Positions 17,155 to 26,447 of a stretch of DNA of 64,000 nt are shown here, piece after piece. Under the pieces are notes generated by a model. It saw only the letters and a list, made by a program, of their open reading frames with translations. It did not search any database and was not told the origin of the DNA. A program made the translations under genes and the position numbers. This DNA is from Vibrio sp. Y2-5 (GTDB lineage: Bacteria; Pseudomonadota; Gammaproteobacteria; Enterobacterales; Vibrionaceae), in NCBI RefSeq assembly GCF_014596725.1, contig NZ_JACVEG010000002.1, positions 868,001-932,000 of the forward strand, read 5' to 3'. Each line of letters opens with the position of its first letter. The stretch's first letter is position 1.

Positions 17155-20016
17155 TTACTCATAGCTATCAATGCTCGGGCATGAACAAATAAGGTTACGG
17201 TCGCCATATACGTTGTCTACTCGGTTTACTGTTGGCCAGTATTTCGAGTCTTTTGTTTGCTTACTTGGGAAACAAGCGATTTCACGTGAATATGGGTGTT
17301 CCCACTCTGTGCTTGATAGGTCAACTTGAGTATGAGGAGCGTTAACCAATGGGTTGTTTTCCAGTGGCCAAACACCGCTATGCACTTGATTGATCTCTTC
17401 ACGAATTGCGATCATTGCGTCACAGAAACGGTCTAGTTCCGCTAAATCTTCCGATTCAGTTGGTTCTACCATTAGCGTGCCAGCGACAGGGAAGGACATA
17501 GTTGGTGCATGGAATCCGTAATCCATTAAACGTTTAGCAATGTCTTCTTCGCTGATGCCTGTCTCTTCTTTTAATGGGCGAATGTCTATAATACATTCGT
17601 GCGCTACGCGACCATTTTTACCACGGTATAACACAGGGTAGTGTGGGCGTAGACGTTCCATAACGTAGTTAGCATTTAGAATCGCTACTTTTGTAGCGTC
17701 GGTTAAGCCTTCTGTTCCCATCATTGCAATGTATGCCCATGAAATAGGAAGAATAGAAGCACTGCCGATATCGGCTGCTGCAACCGCATAATCCGTCCCT
17801 TCAACACCATCTTCGATGTGACCAGGAAGGAATGGAGCTAAGTGAGACTTAACGCCAATAGGTCCCATACCTGGGCCGCCGCCGCCGTGTGGAATACAGA
17901 ACGTCTTGTGCAGGTTCAGGTGAGAAACGTCTGAGCCAATGAAGCCCGGTGAAGTTAAACCAACCTGAGCGTTCATGTTAGCGCCGTCGAGATAAACCTG
18001 ACCGCCTGCAGCATGTACCATGTCACAAACTTCACGTACTTGCTCTTCATAAACACCGTGCGTAGAAGGATAGGTAATCATGATGCTTGATAGATTGTCT
18101 TTGTTTTTTTCAATCTTATCCGCAAGGTCGCCCAAATCGATATTTCCGTTCTCATCACATTTAACTACAACCACTTTCAATGAAACCATTGAAGCTGTTG
18201 CTGGGTTAGTACCGTGTGCTGAGCTTGGGATTAAACATACGTTACGATGACCATCACCACGGCTTTGGTGGTAACGTTGAATCGCAAGTAGGCCAGCATA
18301 TTCACCTGAAGCACCTGAGTTAGGTTGAAGAGAAAACGCATCGTAACCTGTAATCTCACATAACTTCTCTTTCAGATCATTTGCAAGAGCGGTGTAACCA
18401 GCAGCCTGTGTTTTTGGCGCAAACGGGTGTAGTGCTCCGAACTCAGGCCATGTAACTGGAATCATCTCTGCAGCCGCATTCAGTTTCATGGTACAGCTGC
18501 CTAGTGGAATCATGCCGTGAGTTAGTGAGAAGTCTTTGTTTTCAAGCTTCTTCAGGTAACGCATCATCTGAGTTTCACTACGGTGTGTGTTAAACACTGG
18601 GTGAGTCAGATAGTTAGATTCGCGACGGCAATTCTCAGGAATTGCAGCGAATTCGTTGCTTGCTATAGCGTTTGAAAGTGTAGCGATATCTTCTTTTACG
18701 TCGAAGATCGCAAATAGAGCTTCGATATCCGCTAGCGTTGTTGTTTCATCAAAACTGATACCAAGCTGATTTGGAAGCTTGCGTAAGTTGATATCTGCTT
18801 GCTGTGCTTTTAGGTAAACAGCATCAGTATTGTTGCCAGTATTGATTGTAATAGTGTCGAAGAAGCTGTTGTGTGCAAGCTCGTAGCCTGATTTAGTTAA
18901 ACCGGCCGCTAGTATTGCTGTTAAATGATGAGTACGACGAGCAATCTTCAACAAACCTTCTGCACCATGGTAAACCGCGTAGAAAGAGGCCATGTTTGCA
19001 AGTAGAGCCTGAGCGGTACAGATATTCGATGTCGCTTTTTCGCGTCGAATATGCTGTTCGCGAGTCTGCATTGCCATTCGAAGCGCTTGGTTGCCTTTAC
19101 TATCAATCGATACACCGATAACACGGCCCGGCATAGTTCGTTTATAAGCTTCGCGAGTTGCCATAAACGCGGCGTGTGGACCACCGTAACCCATAGGTAC
19201 GCCAAAACGTTGAGCAGAACCGATCACTACGTCTGCGCCCATTTCACCTGCTGGTTTTAGTAGGGTGCTCGCCAAAAGATCTGTCGCTACTGTTACTAAC
19301 GTTTTGTTTACGTGTGCTTTTTCGATGATATCGGTTAAATCGCGAACTTCACCAGTAGTGTTAGGGTATTGAACAAGTGCACCGAAAACATCTTGCTCAG
19401 AGAGGCAATCGATTGCGCCGATAATAACTTCAAAACCAAAGAACTCTGCACGAGTCTTCACCACTTCGATAGTTTGTGGATGAACATCGTCTGCTACGAA
19501 GAAACGGTTGCTCTTACTCTTACCTGCACGTTGGCACAGAGTCATAGCTTCGGCAGCCGCTGTCGCTTCATCAAGTAGTGATGCGTTAGCGATGTCCATA
19601 CCCGTAAGATCCATTACCATTTGTTGGTAGTTCAACAGAGACTCTAAACGACCTTGAGAGATTTCTGGTTGGTATGGTGTGTAAGCGGTGTACCAGCCCG
19701 GGTTTTCAAGCACATTACGCAGTATTACGTTTGGCGTGAAAGTGTTGTAGTAACCCTGACCAATGAATGTTCTTTTGACTTGGTTTTGCTCGGCGAAAAC
19801 ACGCATCGCTGCGAGCATGTCAGCTTCACTTTTTGCTGGAGCAAGATTAAGCGGAGATTCTAGGCGAATGTTTTCCGGAACGGTATCTGCGATAAGTGCG
19901 TTTAAGCTCTCAGCTTTAATGGTGGCAAGCATTTTTGCTTGATCGTTGTGATTCGGACCATTGTGTCGAGCAACAAATTCATTTTGCGTACTTAGGCTAT
20001 GAAGTAATTCAGTCAT
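17155..20016 (-). CDS. gcvP: glycine dehydrogenase (decarboxylating), P protein
   Basis: A 953-residue homolog of the homodimeric P protein (E. coli GcvP is 957). It decarboxylates glycine with PLP and passes the aminomethyl group to the lipoyl arm of GcvH. The PLP lysine is Lys704 in HLNLHKTFC, just before the glycine-rich GGGGPGMGP. The N-terminal FVARHNGPN start motif is present. The frame extends upstream to 20046, but AAAGGGAAA sits before the ATG at 20016 and MTELLHSL is the family start. It lies 90 bases downstream of gcvH, with a hairpin ending in seven U between them, so its level may be attenuated relative to gcvH. Confidence 0.97.
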   Translation of the reverse strand: MTELLHSLSTQNEFVARHNGPNHNDQAKMLATIKAESLNALIADTVPENIRLESPLNLAPAKSEADMLAAMRVFAEQNQVKRTFIGQGYYNTFTPNVILRNVLENPGWYTAYTPYQPEISQGRLESLLNYQQMVMDLTGMDIANASLLDEATAAAEAMTLCQRAGKSKSNRFFVADDVHPQTIEVVKTRAEFFGFEVIIGAIDCLSEQDVFGALVQYPNTTGEVRDLTDIIEKAHVNKTLVTVATDLLASTLLKPAGEMGADVVIGSAQRFGVPMGYGGPHAAFMATREAYKRTMPGRVIGVSIDSKGNQALRMAMQTREQHIRREKATSNICTAQALLANMASFYAVYHGAEGLLKIARRTHHLTAILAAGLTKSGYELAHNSFFDTITINTGNNTDAVYLKAQQADINLRKLPNQLGISFDETTTLADIEALFAIFDVKEDIATLSNAIASNEFAAIPENCRRESNYLTHPVFNTHRSETQMMRYLKKLENKDFSLTHGMIPLGSCTMKLNAAAEMIPVTWPEFGALHPFAPKTQAAGYTALANDLKEKLCEITGYDAFSLQPNSGASGEYAGLLAIQRYHQSRGDGHRNVCLIPSSAHGTNPATASMVSLKVVVVKCDENGNIDLGDLADKIEKNKDNLSSIMITYPSTHGVYEEQVREVCDMVHAAGGQVYLDGANMNAQVGLTSPGFIGSDVSHLNLHKTFCIPHGGGGPGMGPIGVKSHLAPFLPGHIEDGVEGTDYAVAAADIGSASILPISWAYIAMMGTEGLTDATKVAILNANYVMERLRPHYPVLYRGKNGRVAHECIIDIRPLKEETGISEEDIAKRLMDYGFHAPTMSFPVAGTLMVEPTESEDLAELDRFCDAMIAIREEINQVHSGVWPLENNPLVNAPHTQVDLSSTEWEHPYSREIACFPSKQTKDSKYWPTVNRVDNVYGDRNLICSCPSIDSYE

Positions 20017-20064
20017 TTTCCCTTTACCTTCTAAACCACGAGACAACTCGCTTGCGTGGCTTTG

Positions 20065-20093
20065 AAAAAAAGCTGCCCCGAGTGGACAGCTTT
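20065..20093 (-). terminator. intercistronic terminator between gcvH and gcvP
   Basis: Read on the lower strand: AAAGCTGTCC, loop ACTC, GGGGCAGCTTT, then continuing T (seven in a row in total). The stem is about 10 bp with one G-U pair. It stands 13 bases after the gcvH stop and about 50 bases before the gcvP start. Confidence 0.75.
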
Positions 20094-20106
20094 CCTGTTG
20101 TATAAA

Positions 20107-20487
20107 TTAGTCTTCTTCGATTGAGCTCAGATACTCTTCGGCATCTTTAAGATCGTCTAGCTCTGCAGGATCGGACATTTTTACTTTCACAATCCAGCCG
20201 CCTTCATAAGGCTCTTCGTTGATAAGCTCAGGGCTATCTTGTAGCTCTTCATTAACTTCAACGACCACACCAGATACTGGTGCATAGATATCAGAAGCCG
20301 CTTTTACAGATTCAACAAGTGAAAAGCTGTCTCCAGCATCAATTTCTGTATCTGTTTCTGGTAGTTCAACGAAAACCACATCGCCCAGCATTTCTTGAGC
20401 GTGCTCAGAAATACCGATAGTTACAGTGCCATCACCGTTGTCACGAACCCATTCATGGCTTTCTGTAAACTTCAGTGTATTGTCCAT
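20107..20487 (-). CDS. gcvH: glycine cleavage system H protein
   Basis: A 126-residue lipoyl carrier protein that shuttles the aminomethyl group between GcvP, GcvT and lipoamide dehydrogenase. The lipoylated residue is Lys62 in [10 protein letters not shown], at the family position. The acidic C-terminus (YLSSIEED) is usual. The frame extends to 20568, but TTGGAG is 7 bases before the ATG at 20487 and [14 protein letters not shown] is the family start. It is the first gene of a leftward gcvH-gcvP unit whose upstream region (20488-21025) is shared with the divergent XRE-cupin regulator. gcvT lies beyond that regulator on the other strand. Confidence 0.97.
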   Translation of the reverse strand: MDNTLKFTESHEWVRDNGDGTVTIGISEHAQEMLGDVVFVELPETDTEIDAGDSFSLVESVKAASDIYAPVSGVVVEVNEELQDSPELINEEPYEGGWIVKVKMSDPAELDDLKDAEEYLSSIEED

Positions 20488-21025
20488 TGCTAATTCTCCA
20501 AAAAAGTATCCAAACTGTACTACCAATTGAATGGGGTTTTGAGTATTAACGTTCCATTCAATCTTCAAGCATTATCAAACGATTTGTTGTCGACAGACTT
20601 TTTAGATAGACCTTATCAACAACGATTTCAAATTCTAAACAGCTTAAACCTATTTATACTTGATGATGTATGAATTCCACATCAAAAGTAATGATAGGCA
20701 TCTCTGGCGCAAAAAGAGATGATTTATTTGTTAGTGTTTCGCTTCAAAGGTTTTGAGTGGCTTTGCTCATTATTTGTAATTATTTGTTGAGCGAAAATGT
20801 TAAATCTAGCCGGCTCAGCGATACCACCATTATTGGTGTAGCTAACAAGCCAGTAACATACTCTTTGGTGTGACAACAATCAATGAAAAATTTCCTATAG
20901 GAAACCTTGGTGGCGTTTTTGTTAGCCAAAGCACGCTTTATTTCCCGATGTGCTCTTTAATGGATCAATAGCTTTGTGCCACAATGATTTTCAAATACAG
21001 GAATACTATTCATTAGAGGGAAAGT
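20488..21025. other. shared control region of gcvHP and the XRE-cupin gene
   Basis: About 540 bases between divergent genes. It contains the palindrome at 20891, a CATCTCT/AGAGATG stem-loop near 20699-20724, and no protein gene. From memory, other vibrios have glyA in this position beside gcvH; no trace of it is visible here. I looked for the conserved glycine-riboswitch elements and did not find them. Confidence 0.5.
20891..20904. promoter_or_regulatory. palindromic operator candidate TTTCCTATAGGAAA
   Basis: A perfect 14-bp palindrome in the divergent gcvH / XRE-cupin control region. Two 12-of-14 matches lie upstream of gcvT (21666 and 21846). Three copies around one regulator gene suggest the XRE-cupin protein binds it. 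Confidence 0.6.
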
Positions 21026-21649
21026 ATGTCAGAAGACATTTATGATGAGTACCCATCAATGATACTTGCCAAAGAAGCAAGTGAACAAAATATTGAACCT
21101 TTACAACTTGGGCAGAGAATAAAAGATATTCGAACAAAGTTAGGGATCACTTTAGAAGAAGCGAGTAACCGAACGGGGTTGGCTCGTTCGACTTTAAGTA
21201 AAATAGAGAACGAACAGATTTCGCCAACCTTTCAGGCGATGCAAAAATTGGCGTATGGCCTTCAGATTGATATGCCTCAACTCTTTGAGCCACCTAAGAA
21301 AATACTGGCAACTGGGCGTAGGGATATTACGAAAAATAGTGCTGGGAAACCGCATCCAACACAAACCTATGAGCATGAATTGTTAGCCACTCAGCTATCA
21401 AATAAGAAAATGATGCCGTTTAAAAGCCGAGTTCGAGCTCGTACTTTTGAAGAGTACAGTGACTGGGTTCGCCATGATGGAGAGGAGTTTCTTCTTATTC
21501 TAGAAGGTGTGGTTATGTTCTATAGCGAGTTCTATGAGCCTGTTCGCCTAGAAGAGGGAGATAGCGTTTACTATGACGCCACGATGGGACATATGTTGGT
21601 TTCATTAAGTGAAGATGATGCTCATATTCTCTGGGTAACGGCAAAATAG
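21026..21649 (+). CDS. XRE-family regulator with C-terminal cupin domain
   Basis: A 207-residue regulator. Residues about 27-85 are a helix-turn-helix of the XRE/Cro type (LGITLEEASNRTGLARSTLSKIENEQISPTF is spread over this region). Residues about 125-205 form a small cupin beta-barrel, the likely ligand sensor (GEEFLLILEGVV, LEEGDSVYYDA). Such proteins usually control adjacent amino-acid or polyamine genes. Flanked by gcvH-gcvP divergently and by gcvT downstream, it is the obvious candidate gcv regulator; glycine or a related metabolite as ligand is inference. AGAGGGAAAG precedes the ATG. A strong terminator follows, so gcvT probably has its own promoter. Confidence 0.9.
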   Translation: MSEDIYDEYPSMILAKEASEQNIEPLQLGQRIKDIRTKLGITLEEASNRTGLARSTLSKIENEQISPTFQAMQKLAYGLQIDMPQLFEPPKKILATGRRDITKNSAGKPHPTQTYEHELLATQLSNKKMMPFKSRVRARTFEEYSDWVRHDGEEFLLILEGVVMFYSEFYEPVRLEEGDSVYYDATMGHMLVSLSEDDAHILWVTAK

Positions 21650-21665
21650 ACTTAAGAACGCAAAG

Positions 21666-21679
21666 TTTCCTATAGTGAA
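21666..21679. promoter_or_regulatory. second operator candidate (TTTCCTATAGTGAA)
   Basis: Matches the palindrome at 20891 in 12 of 14 positions. It lies 16 bases after the regulator stop codon and touches the PurR-like box. Confidence 0.5.
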
Positions 21680-21694
21680 GGCAAACGTTTGCAT
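21679..21694. promoter_or_regulatory. PurR-like operator
   Basis: AGGCAAACGTTTGCAT contains the perfect palindrome GCAAACGTTTGC and matches the E. coli PurR consensus ACGCAAACGTTTTCNT at all but two informative positions. PurR represses gcvTHP in E. coli, so a PurR site before gcvT fits. It lies upstream of the terminator at 21718. Confidence 0.6.
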
Positions 21695-21717
21695 TTTGTT
21701 TTGATTTGAAGAAAAAT

Positions 21718-21756
21718 ACGCCGCATTGATGTTTAAAGATTCAATGCGGCGTTTTT
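21718..21756 (+). terminator. intrinsic terminator between XRE-cupin gene and gcvT
   Basis: A perfect 12-bp stem ACGCCGCATTGA (21718-21729) / TCAATGCGGCGT (21741-21752), followed by TTTTG. If gcvT transcripts start before it, at the PurR box, it would act as an attenuator. Confidence 0.85.
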
Positions 21757-21845
21757 GTTACCTAAAGAGAATGTGATTGAGTTGTTAACTTAGACCTTGG
21801 TCACTGTTTGAAACTTGTTAATCAGAGAAAACAGGCGCATTCTTG

Positions 21846-21869
21846 TTTACTATTGGAAACATGGTTTCC
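21846..21869. promoter_or_regulatory. third operator candidate plus overlapping inverted repeat
   Basis: TTTACTATTGGAAA (21846-21859) matches the 20891 palindrome in 12 of 14 positions. It overlaps GGAAAC-ATG-GTTTCC (21855-21869), a perfect inverted repeat, about 80 bases before gcvT. Confidence 0.5.
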
Positions 21870-21939
21870 GCTTTATGGAACTTTTGCTTTTTGAGATGGC
21901 TGACTCTACGTATAAGAGCTTGGCAAAATGGAGAATAAA

Positions 21940-23073
21940 ATGACTCAAGAACATGCGACTCAGGAACTTCTAGTTACTCCTTTACATGCTTTGCACATTG
22001 AAGTTGGTGCAAAGATGGTTCCTTTCGCAGGCTATGATATGCCTGTTCAGTATTCACTAGGCGTAAAAAAAGAGCACTTGCATACTCGTGAGGCTGCGGG
22101 ACTGTTTGATGTTTCGCATATGGGTCAGCTTCGTCTGCATGGTGAAGGTGCTGCTCAAGCACTAGAAACTCTCGTTCCTGTGGATATCGTAGACTTGCCT
22201 CAAGGTAAGCAGCGTTACGCATTTTTCACTAATGAAGAAGGTGGCATTTTAGACGACCTTATGGTGGCTAATTTAGGTGACCATTTGTTTGTAGTTGTTA
22301 ATGCAGCTTGTAAAGAACAGGATATCGATCATCTGCAAGCTCATTTACCTTCAGGGGTTGAACTTGAAGTGATCGAAGACAGAGCGCTATTAGCACTACA
22401 AGGCCCAAAAGCCGCCGAAGTTCTGGCTCGTCTACAACCTGCTGTTGCTGATATGCTTTTTATGGATATTCAGCAAGTTAGTATCGATGGTATTGAGTGT
22501 GTCGTTAGCCGCAGTGGTTACACTGGCGAAGACGGCTATGAGATTTCCGTTCCAGCAGACCAAGCTCAAAAACTGGCAACTAAGCTGACTTCATTTGAAG
22601 AAGTGGAATGGATAGGTCTAGGAGCTCGTGACTCTTTACGTCTAGAGTGTGGTTTATGTCTATATGGTCACGATTTAGACACAACAACGACTCCAGTCGA
22701 AGCAAGTTTGCTATGGGCGATTCAACCTGTGCGCCGTACTGGCGGTGCTCGTGAGGGGGGATTCCCTGGCGCTGAGATTATTCTCAACCAGATCGCGACT
22801 AAAGATGTCGCTCGTAAACGTGTTGGTTTGGTTGGTCAAACGAAAGCGCCAGTACGCGAAGGCACTGAGTTGTTTGATGCTGATGGTCAACAGATTGGTA
22901 TCGTCACAAGTGGTACTGCGGGGCCAACAGCAGAAAAGCCGGTTTCTATGGCTTATGTTCGCACCGATTTTTCAGCAGTCGGTACAGAAGTATTCGCAGA
23001 AGTTCGCGGTAAGATGCTACCGATGTTGGTCGAAAAAATGCCGTTTGTACCGCAAAGATACTACCGCGGTTAA
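21940..23073 (+). CDS. gcvT: aminomethyltransferase, glycine cleavage T protein
   Basis: A 377-residue T protein, which transfers the methylene group from aminomethyl-lipoyl GcvH to tetrahydrofolate and releases ammonia. Family motifs seen are VPFAGYDMPVQY near the start, HTREAAGLFDVSHMGQ, SRSGYTGEDGYEI (folate site region) and LGARDSLRLECGLCLYG. An ATG also occurs at 21928, but TGGAG is well placed for the ATG at 21940. It is on the opposite strand to gcvH-gcvP and separated from them by the XRE-cupin regulator. The promoter region holds two palindromic operator candidates and a PurR-like box, and a terminator follows the gene. Confidence 0.97.
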   Translation: MTQEHATQELLVTPLHALHIEVGAKMVPFAGYDMPVQYSLGVKKEHLHTREAAGLFDVSHMGQLRLHGEGAAQALETLVPVDIVDLPQGKQRYAFFTNEEGGILDDLMVANLGDHLFVVVNAACKEQDIDHLQAHLPSGVELEVIEDRALLALQGPKAAEVLARLQPAVADMLFMDIQQVSIDGIECVVSRSGYTGEDGYEISVPADQAQKLATKLTSFEEVEWIGLGARDSLRLECGLCLYGHDLDTTTTPVEASLLWAIQPVRRTGGAREGGFPGAEIILNQIATKDVARKRVGLVGQTKAPVREGTELFDADGQQIGIVTSGTAGPTAEKPVSMAYVRTDFSAVGTEVFAEVRGKMLPMLVEKMPFVPQRYYRG

Positions 23074-23100
23074 TCGAATCTAAATAAATAGGTTAGTCCT

Positions 23101-23135
23101 AAGAGTCGTAAGTCTAGTCTTACGGCTCTTTTTTA
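23101..23135 (+). terminator. intrinsic terminator after gcvT
   Basis: AAGAGTCGTAAG (23101-23112) pairs with CTTACGGCTCTT (23119-23130), with one G-U pair, and is followed by TTTTA. Confidence 0.85.
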
Positions 23136-23190
23136 TTTACATTAGCCGTCTAAAATTATTAGTAACAGATGTAAGCAACGGATTACCGCT

Positions 23191-24201
23191 ATGAAGAAAC
23201 AGGTTGCAATACTATCAACCCTATTAGGTGTGTGTAGTCATGCATCAGCAGCTGAAGATTATACAGCGTATATAGTGAACGGCTCTAGCGCCGATATCAC
23301 AACCTTTTCTTCTTACGTTGCCTTGTTTGTCGATTTGATTGAATACAACAACACCTACTATGAAGGGAGTTATTGTGGTGGAACAATCTTGGATTCCACA
23401 CATATACTCACTGCCGCTCACTGCGTTTATAGCGCGGATCCAGATAACAACCTGTATTCGCTGTTTACAACAGTAGTTCCTAGCTTACAGTATGAGAGTT
23501 ATTTCCCTTACAACATCACAGAAAAGAAGCGTGTAGCCAAAATCTATTATCGGGATGATTTCAACAGTTCTACGCTGAATAATGATTTGGCGATTCTGCA
23601 ATTGGAATCCGCATTAACAACAATCAACACTAGTTATTACGCTAACAGACCTTCGACAGGTACTACTTACCGTAGTACTTCAGAGACTTTTTATGCGGTC
23701 GGGCATGGCAATACCAAAACTGGTGTTGATGATAAAGATGATTTACAGATGGCCTCTTTAAAGTATGTCGATAATAGCGCTTGTAACTACAGCAATATGA
23801 CAGACACCAAACTATGTATGGAAGGAGTGGTAAGCCCATCCAATGGGCTGGAAGCGAGTACCTGTCAAGGTGATTCTGGAGGCCCTCTATATTGGTACAC
23901 TGGTGGTAACTACATTCAAGTGGGATTAACCAGCTATGGTCCGGCAACATTTTGTGGTGATCCCAGTAAAAGCGCTACGTCTGTATTTACAGAAGTTTAC
24001 GATTATGAATCTTGGATAGACAGCGTACTTGCTGGTACTGAAACGGCCAACTATGTGGCTACCGATGCCAAAAGAAAGGCTTATGTAGACAATATCGGAA
24101 AAGAATCCTCAAGCTCAGGAGACTCTGGGGGAGGTTCGCTAAGTTTCATCTCGTTGTTGATTATGGGCTTTTGGGCGTCAATCAGGCGCAAAGTTCAATA
24201 A
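23191..24201 (+). CDS. S1-family serine protease with GlyGly-CTERM anchor
   Basis: A 336-residue secreted serine protease. A signal peptide (cleavage after SHASA) is followed by a chymotrypsin-fold domain with catalytic His77 (LTAAHC), Asp132 (NNDLAIL) and Ser229 (CQGDSGGPL). The S1-pocket base, aligned with trypsin Asp189, is Ser223, so chymotrypsin- or elastase-like rather than trypsin-like preference is expected. The C-terminus is a GlyGly-CTERM sorting signal: a Ser/Gly stretch, a hydrophobic helix (SLSFISLLIMGFWAS), then RRK. In vibrios this signal is processed by rhombosortase on proteins exported by the type II system. A terminator follows; the gene appears monocistronic. Confidence 0.92.
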   Translation: MKKQVAILSTLLGVCSHASAAEDYTAYIVNGSSADITTFSSYVALFVDLIEYNNTYYEGSYCGGTILDSTHILTAAHCVYSADPDNNLYSLFTTVVPSLQYESYFPYNITEKKRVAKIYYRDDFNSSTLNNDLAILQLESALTTINTSYYANRPSTGTTYRSTSETFYAVGHGNTKTGVDDKDDLQMASLKYVDNSACNYSNMTDTKLCMEGVVSPSNGLEASTCQGDSGGPLYWYTGGNYIQVGLTSYGPATFCGDPSKSATSVFTEVYDYESWIDSVLAGTETANYVATDAKRKAYVDNIGKESSSSGDSGGGSLSFISLLIMGFWASIRRKVQ

Positions 24202-24232
24202 TGTATCTTCAGTTTCCTTACAATAATTATTT

Positions 24233-24257
24233 AAGCCGTCGTCAAAACGGCTTTTTT
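24233..24257 (+). terminator. intrinsic terminator after serine protease gene
   Basis: AAGCCGT (24233-24239) pairs with ACGGCTT (24247-24253), followed by TTTT. Confidence 0.75.
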
Positions 24258-24440
24258 AATGTTAAACAACGACATATTTTTCACATCGTTTCCTGCATCA
24301 TTGAATGACTTTTTGATTATTGAGATCCAGTTCTATAGTTTATTAGCTTTAACTTGTTTACATAACGTTTACATGCACAATGCTACTTAATCTATTGATA
24401 TCATTGTCTGTATAAATAATTAACTATAAAGAGAATTTTC

Positions 24441-26405
24441 TTGAATAAATGTAAGTCGTTATTGGGACCTATTTATCCTTTAGTCGCTGCTTCGATTGCG
24501 ATGATTGTTTTGTTTACTCTTTCACGTATAGGTTTGTCTTTATGGCACTTCGATCGCGTATCGGATGCACATGGTTGGGGAGAGATCTTGCTGAGTGGGT
24601 TGCGCGTTGATATCGCCTCTGTATCCTATCTGTTTATTCTTCCTGCATTATTAGCTTCATTGATTTCAGGTGAACACTTCATCGGACGCATGTGGAACTG
24701 GGTTCTGCGCGTTTGGATTACCGCTGGGCTTTGGTTAGTGGTTTACATGGAAGCGGCTACCCCTCCATTTATCATTGAATACGATTTACGGCCAAATCGA
24801 TTGTTTGTTGAATATCTAATTTATCCTAAAGAAGTGTTTGGCATGCTTTGGTCAGGCTACAAGCTTGAGTTGTTTTTAGGTCTGACCGTGAGTGTGGTAA
24901 CGCTTATTGTAGGTTGGAAATGGTCTGCATCTCTTGTGAAAGCATTGAGTTACCCTCGTTGGTACTGGCGTCCTTTTATTGCTGTTGCGCTTGTTGCTGT
25001 ATGCTTAATGGGTGCTCGTTCATCGCTTGGTCATCGTCCATTAAACCCAGCGATGGTCGCATTTGCTGCCGACCCGTTAGTGAATGACTTAACGTTAAAC
25101 TCTTCTTACTCGGTAATATTTGCAGCCAAGCAGATGAGCTCAGAAGCGAGTGCGTTTGAGTTTTATCCAAAAATGGATAAGCAACTGATTGTCGAGCAGA
25201 TCAAAGATTCTATGAATGTTGATCCACAATCGTTTACTGATAACCAGAAGCCGACTCTCGCTAATCATTTCGCGTCTTATACAGGGCCAAGAAAGAATGT
25301 CGTGATTCTATTGTTGGAGAGTCATGGTGCACGTTACGTTAAAAGTTTAGGTGGTATTGATGCTTCTCCAAACCTAGACAAGCTGATTCAAGAAGGCTGG
25401 GCATTTACAAGAATGTACGCAACAGGTACTCGCTCTGTTCGCGGTATTGAAGCGGTAACAACAGGTTTTTCCCCGACACCAGCTAGAGCTGTAGTTAAAT
25501 TGGGTAAGAGCCAGACTAACTTCTTTACCATTGCTAATTTGTTGAAAGCAAACCAATACCATACTCAATTTATCTATGGTGGAGAAAGTCATTTCGACAA
25601 CATGAAGAGCTTCTTCCTAGGAAATGGCTTTGTTGATATGCAAGACTTCCCAACGTTTTCTTCTCCAAAATTTGTTGGTTCTTGGGGAGCGTCGGATCAA
25701 GATCTCTATACTAAGGCCGATGCACAATTTACACAGCTTGCACAAACTGAACAGCCATTTTTCAGCTTAGTGTTTACGTCTTCAAACCACAGCCCATTTG
25801 AATATCCAGATGGTGTTATTGAACCTTACAATGAACCTAAACAAACTGTAGAAAATGCGGTTAAGTACGCTGACTATTCTTTAGGTGAGTTTGTCGAAAA
25901 GGCGAAGAAATCCAAATATTGGAACAATACTGTTTTTGCAGTGATTGCAGATCATGATGCTCGCGCGACAGGCACACTTCCAGTACCGATTGGACACTTT
26001 AAAATTCCCGCTGTGATCTTTGGTGGTGGTATTGAACCTCGAGTAGATGATCGTTTGGTGAGTCAAATTGATTTGGTACCAACACTGCTATCGTTAGCTG
26101 GTATCAGTAGTCAGAACCCGATGATAGGGCACGATCTGACACATGAAGTTCCCGTAGAAAAGCAACGTGCGATGATGCAACGAGATAAGAACTTTGCTTG
26201 GATGACTGCAGATAATGAGGTTGTAGTGATTCAGCCAGAGAAGGGTATCTCAACGTATACTTATAATCCAAGTGAAGATTCGTTGACGGCTGCATCTCTC
26301 AGTGACGAGACGGTTGTTAAAGCTCACGCGAATGCTATGTGGGGTAATTTGGCGTTTGATAACAATTACTATACGGCTCAAAAGAGCTACGCTGTGAAAC
26401 AATAA
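24441..26405 (+). CDS. LTA synthase-like sulfatase-fold membrane enzyme
   Basis: A 654-residue inner-membrane protein. About five transmembrane segments occupy residues 1-205, followed by a periplasmic alkaline-phosphatase/sulfatase domain (about 275-600). The metal site shows NVVILLLESHGARY at its start, a probable nucleophile threonine in ATGTRSVRG, SSNHSPFEYPDG, and IADHDARATG. Related proteins transfer phosphoglycerol or phosphoethanolamine to glycans or lipids; in Gram-negatives the acceptor is often unknown. The start is a TTG at 24441 with AAGAGAA upstream, since no in-frame ATG fits. It converges on the PAS-GGDEF-EAL gene with only 11 bases between them. Confidence 0.85.
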   Translation: MNKCKSLLGPIYPLVAASIAMIVLFTLSRIGLSLWHFDRVSDAHGWGEILLSGLRVDIASVSYLFILPALLASLISGEHFIGRMWNWVLRVWITAGLWLVVYMEAATPPFIIEYDLRPNRLFVEYLIYPKEVFGMLWSGYKLELFLGLTVSVVTLIVGWKWSASLVKALSYPRWYWRPFIAVALVAVCLMGARSSLGHRPLNPAMVAFAADPLVNDLTLNSSYSVIFAAKQMSSEASAFEFYPKMDKQLIVEQIKDSMNVDPQSFTDNQKPTLANHFASYTGPRKNVVILLLESHGARYVKSLGGIDASPNLDKLIQEGWAFTRMYATGTRSVRGIEAVTTGFSPTPARAVVKLGKSQTNFFTIANLLKANQYHTQFIYGGESHFDNMKSFFLGNGFVDMQDFPTFSSPKFVGSWGASDQDLYTKADAQFTQLAQTEQPFFSLVFTSSNHSPFEYPDGVIEPYNEPKQTVENAVKYADYSLGEFVEKAKKSKYWNNTVFAVIADHDARATGTLPVPIGHFKIPAVIFGGGIEPRVDDRLVSQIDLVPTLLSLAGISSQNPMIGHDLTHEVPVEKQRAMMQRDKNFAWMTADNEVVVIQPEKGISTYTYNPSEDSLTAASLSDETVVKAHANAMWGNLAFDNNYYTAQKSYAVKQ

Positions 26406-26413
26406 CAAGAATG

Positions 26414-26447
26414 TCCTCAAGCAGTTGTTTTTGACGCTGCTTGAGGA
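26414..26447. terminator. stem-loop between convergent genes
   Basis: A perfect 11-bp stem TCCTCAAGCAG (26414-26424) / CTGCTTGAGGA (26437-26447). It overlaps the last codons of the leftward PAS-GGDEF-EAL gene. No long T tract is present on either side, so termination strength is uncertain. Confidence 0.5.

Noticed and set aside
20488..21025. Glycine riboswitch upstream of gcvH or gcvT
   Set aside because: I read both strands of 20488-21025 and 21650-21939 for the conserved glycine aptamer segments and tandem layout and did not see them. A covariance-model search would be decisive.
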